Assembly: GCA_903823545.1 (NCBI GenBank)
Contig: CAIJTL010000146.1
Location: 1-6,474, forward strand
DNA from: an uncultured Planctomycetaceae bacterium
Lineage (GTDB): Bacteria; Planctomycetota; Planctomycetia; Planctomycetales; Planctomycetaceae
Reading direction: 5' to 3'
DNA length: 6,474 bases
Notes under the pieces: model-generated
Told to the model about the DNA's origin: nothing
Database searches by the model: none
The model's input: the letters and a program-made list of their open reading frames with translations, nothing else
Position numbers and translations under genes: made by a program
Shown: piece after piece, positions 6,443-6,474 of the stretch
Numbering within the stretch: position 1 is the stretch's first letter
Layout: each line of letters opens with the position of its first letter

Positions 6443-6474
6443 TGGGGCGGCGCTCCCTTTGGTCGCTTGCCCCA
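6443..6474. repeat. Imperfect hairpin at the right edge
   Basis: TGGGGC at 6443-6448 pairs with GCCCCA at 6469-6474, and inner GCG and CGC triplets can also pair around CTCCCTTTGGT. The hairpin lies about 78 bases after the stop codon of the solute-binding protein gene. It could be a terminator stem or another palindromic repeat; the bases after it, which would show a T-tract, lie beyond the window. Confidence 0.45.

Overview
The window reads as ordinary bacterial chromosome, most likely from a planctomycete. This is inferred from four things: a secreted PQQ-like propeller protein opening with the WPQ..GPNRDG signature common in that phylum, a very large secreted family 5 solute-binding protein with an extra N-terminal helical region, wide gaps between genes, and long palindromic repeats in most of those gaps. 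There are no rRNA or tRNA genes, no CRISPR array, and no recognisable transposase or phage gene.

Layout. Bases 1-795 (minus strand) are the 5' part of a multi-pass membrane protein that runs off the left edge; I do not recognise its family. Bases 796-1210 are non-coding and hold three hairpins, including a perfect 25-bp inverted repeat. Bases 1211-2461 (minus) encode a secreted PQQ-like beta-propeller protein. A 103-base gap with a 19-bp imperfect palindrome separates it from a DJ-1/PfpI family gene at 2565-3125 (minus). Bases 3126-3416 form a divergent intergenic region with a perfect 26-bp inverted repeat. Bases 3417-6365 (plus) encode a 982-residue exported protein: signal peptide, charged linker, TPR-like helices, then a family 5 (peptide/nickel-type) solute-binding domain. 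The last 109 bases hold short degenerate repeats and a hairpin cut by the window edge.

How the genes relate. The three minus-strand genes point the same way, but the gaps of 103 and 415 bases, filled with palindromes, give no strong case for an operon. The solute-binding gene is divergent and has no permease or ATPase gene beside it in this window. The products suggest envelope, periplasmic and general housekeeping roles rather than one pathway. I found no new multi-gene system. The most unusual feature is the density and perfection of intergenic palindromes of several unrelated sequence types, followed by the architecture of the large solute-binding protein.
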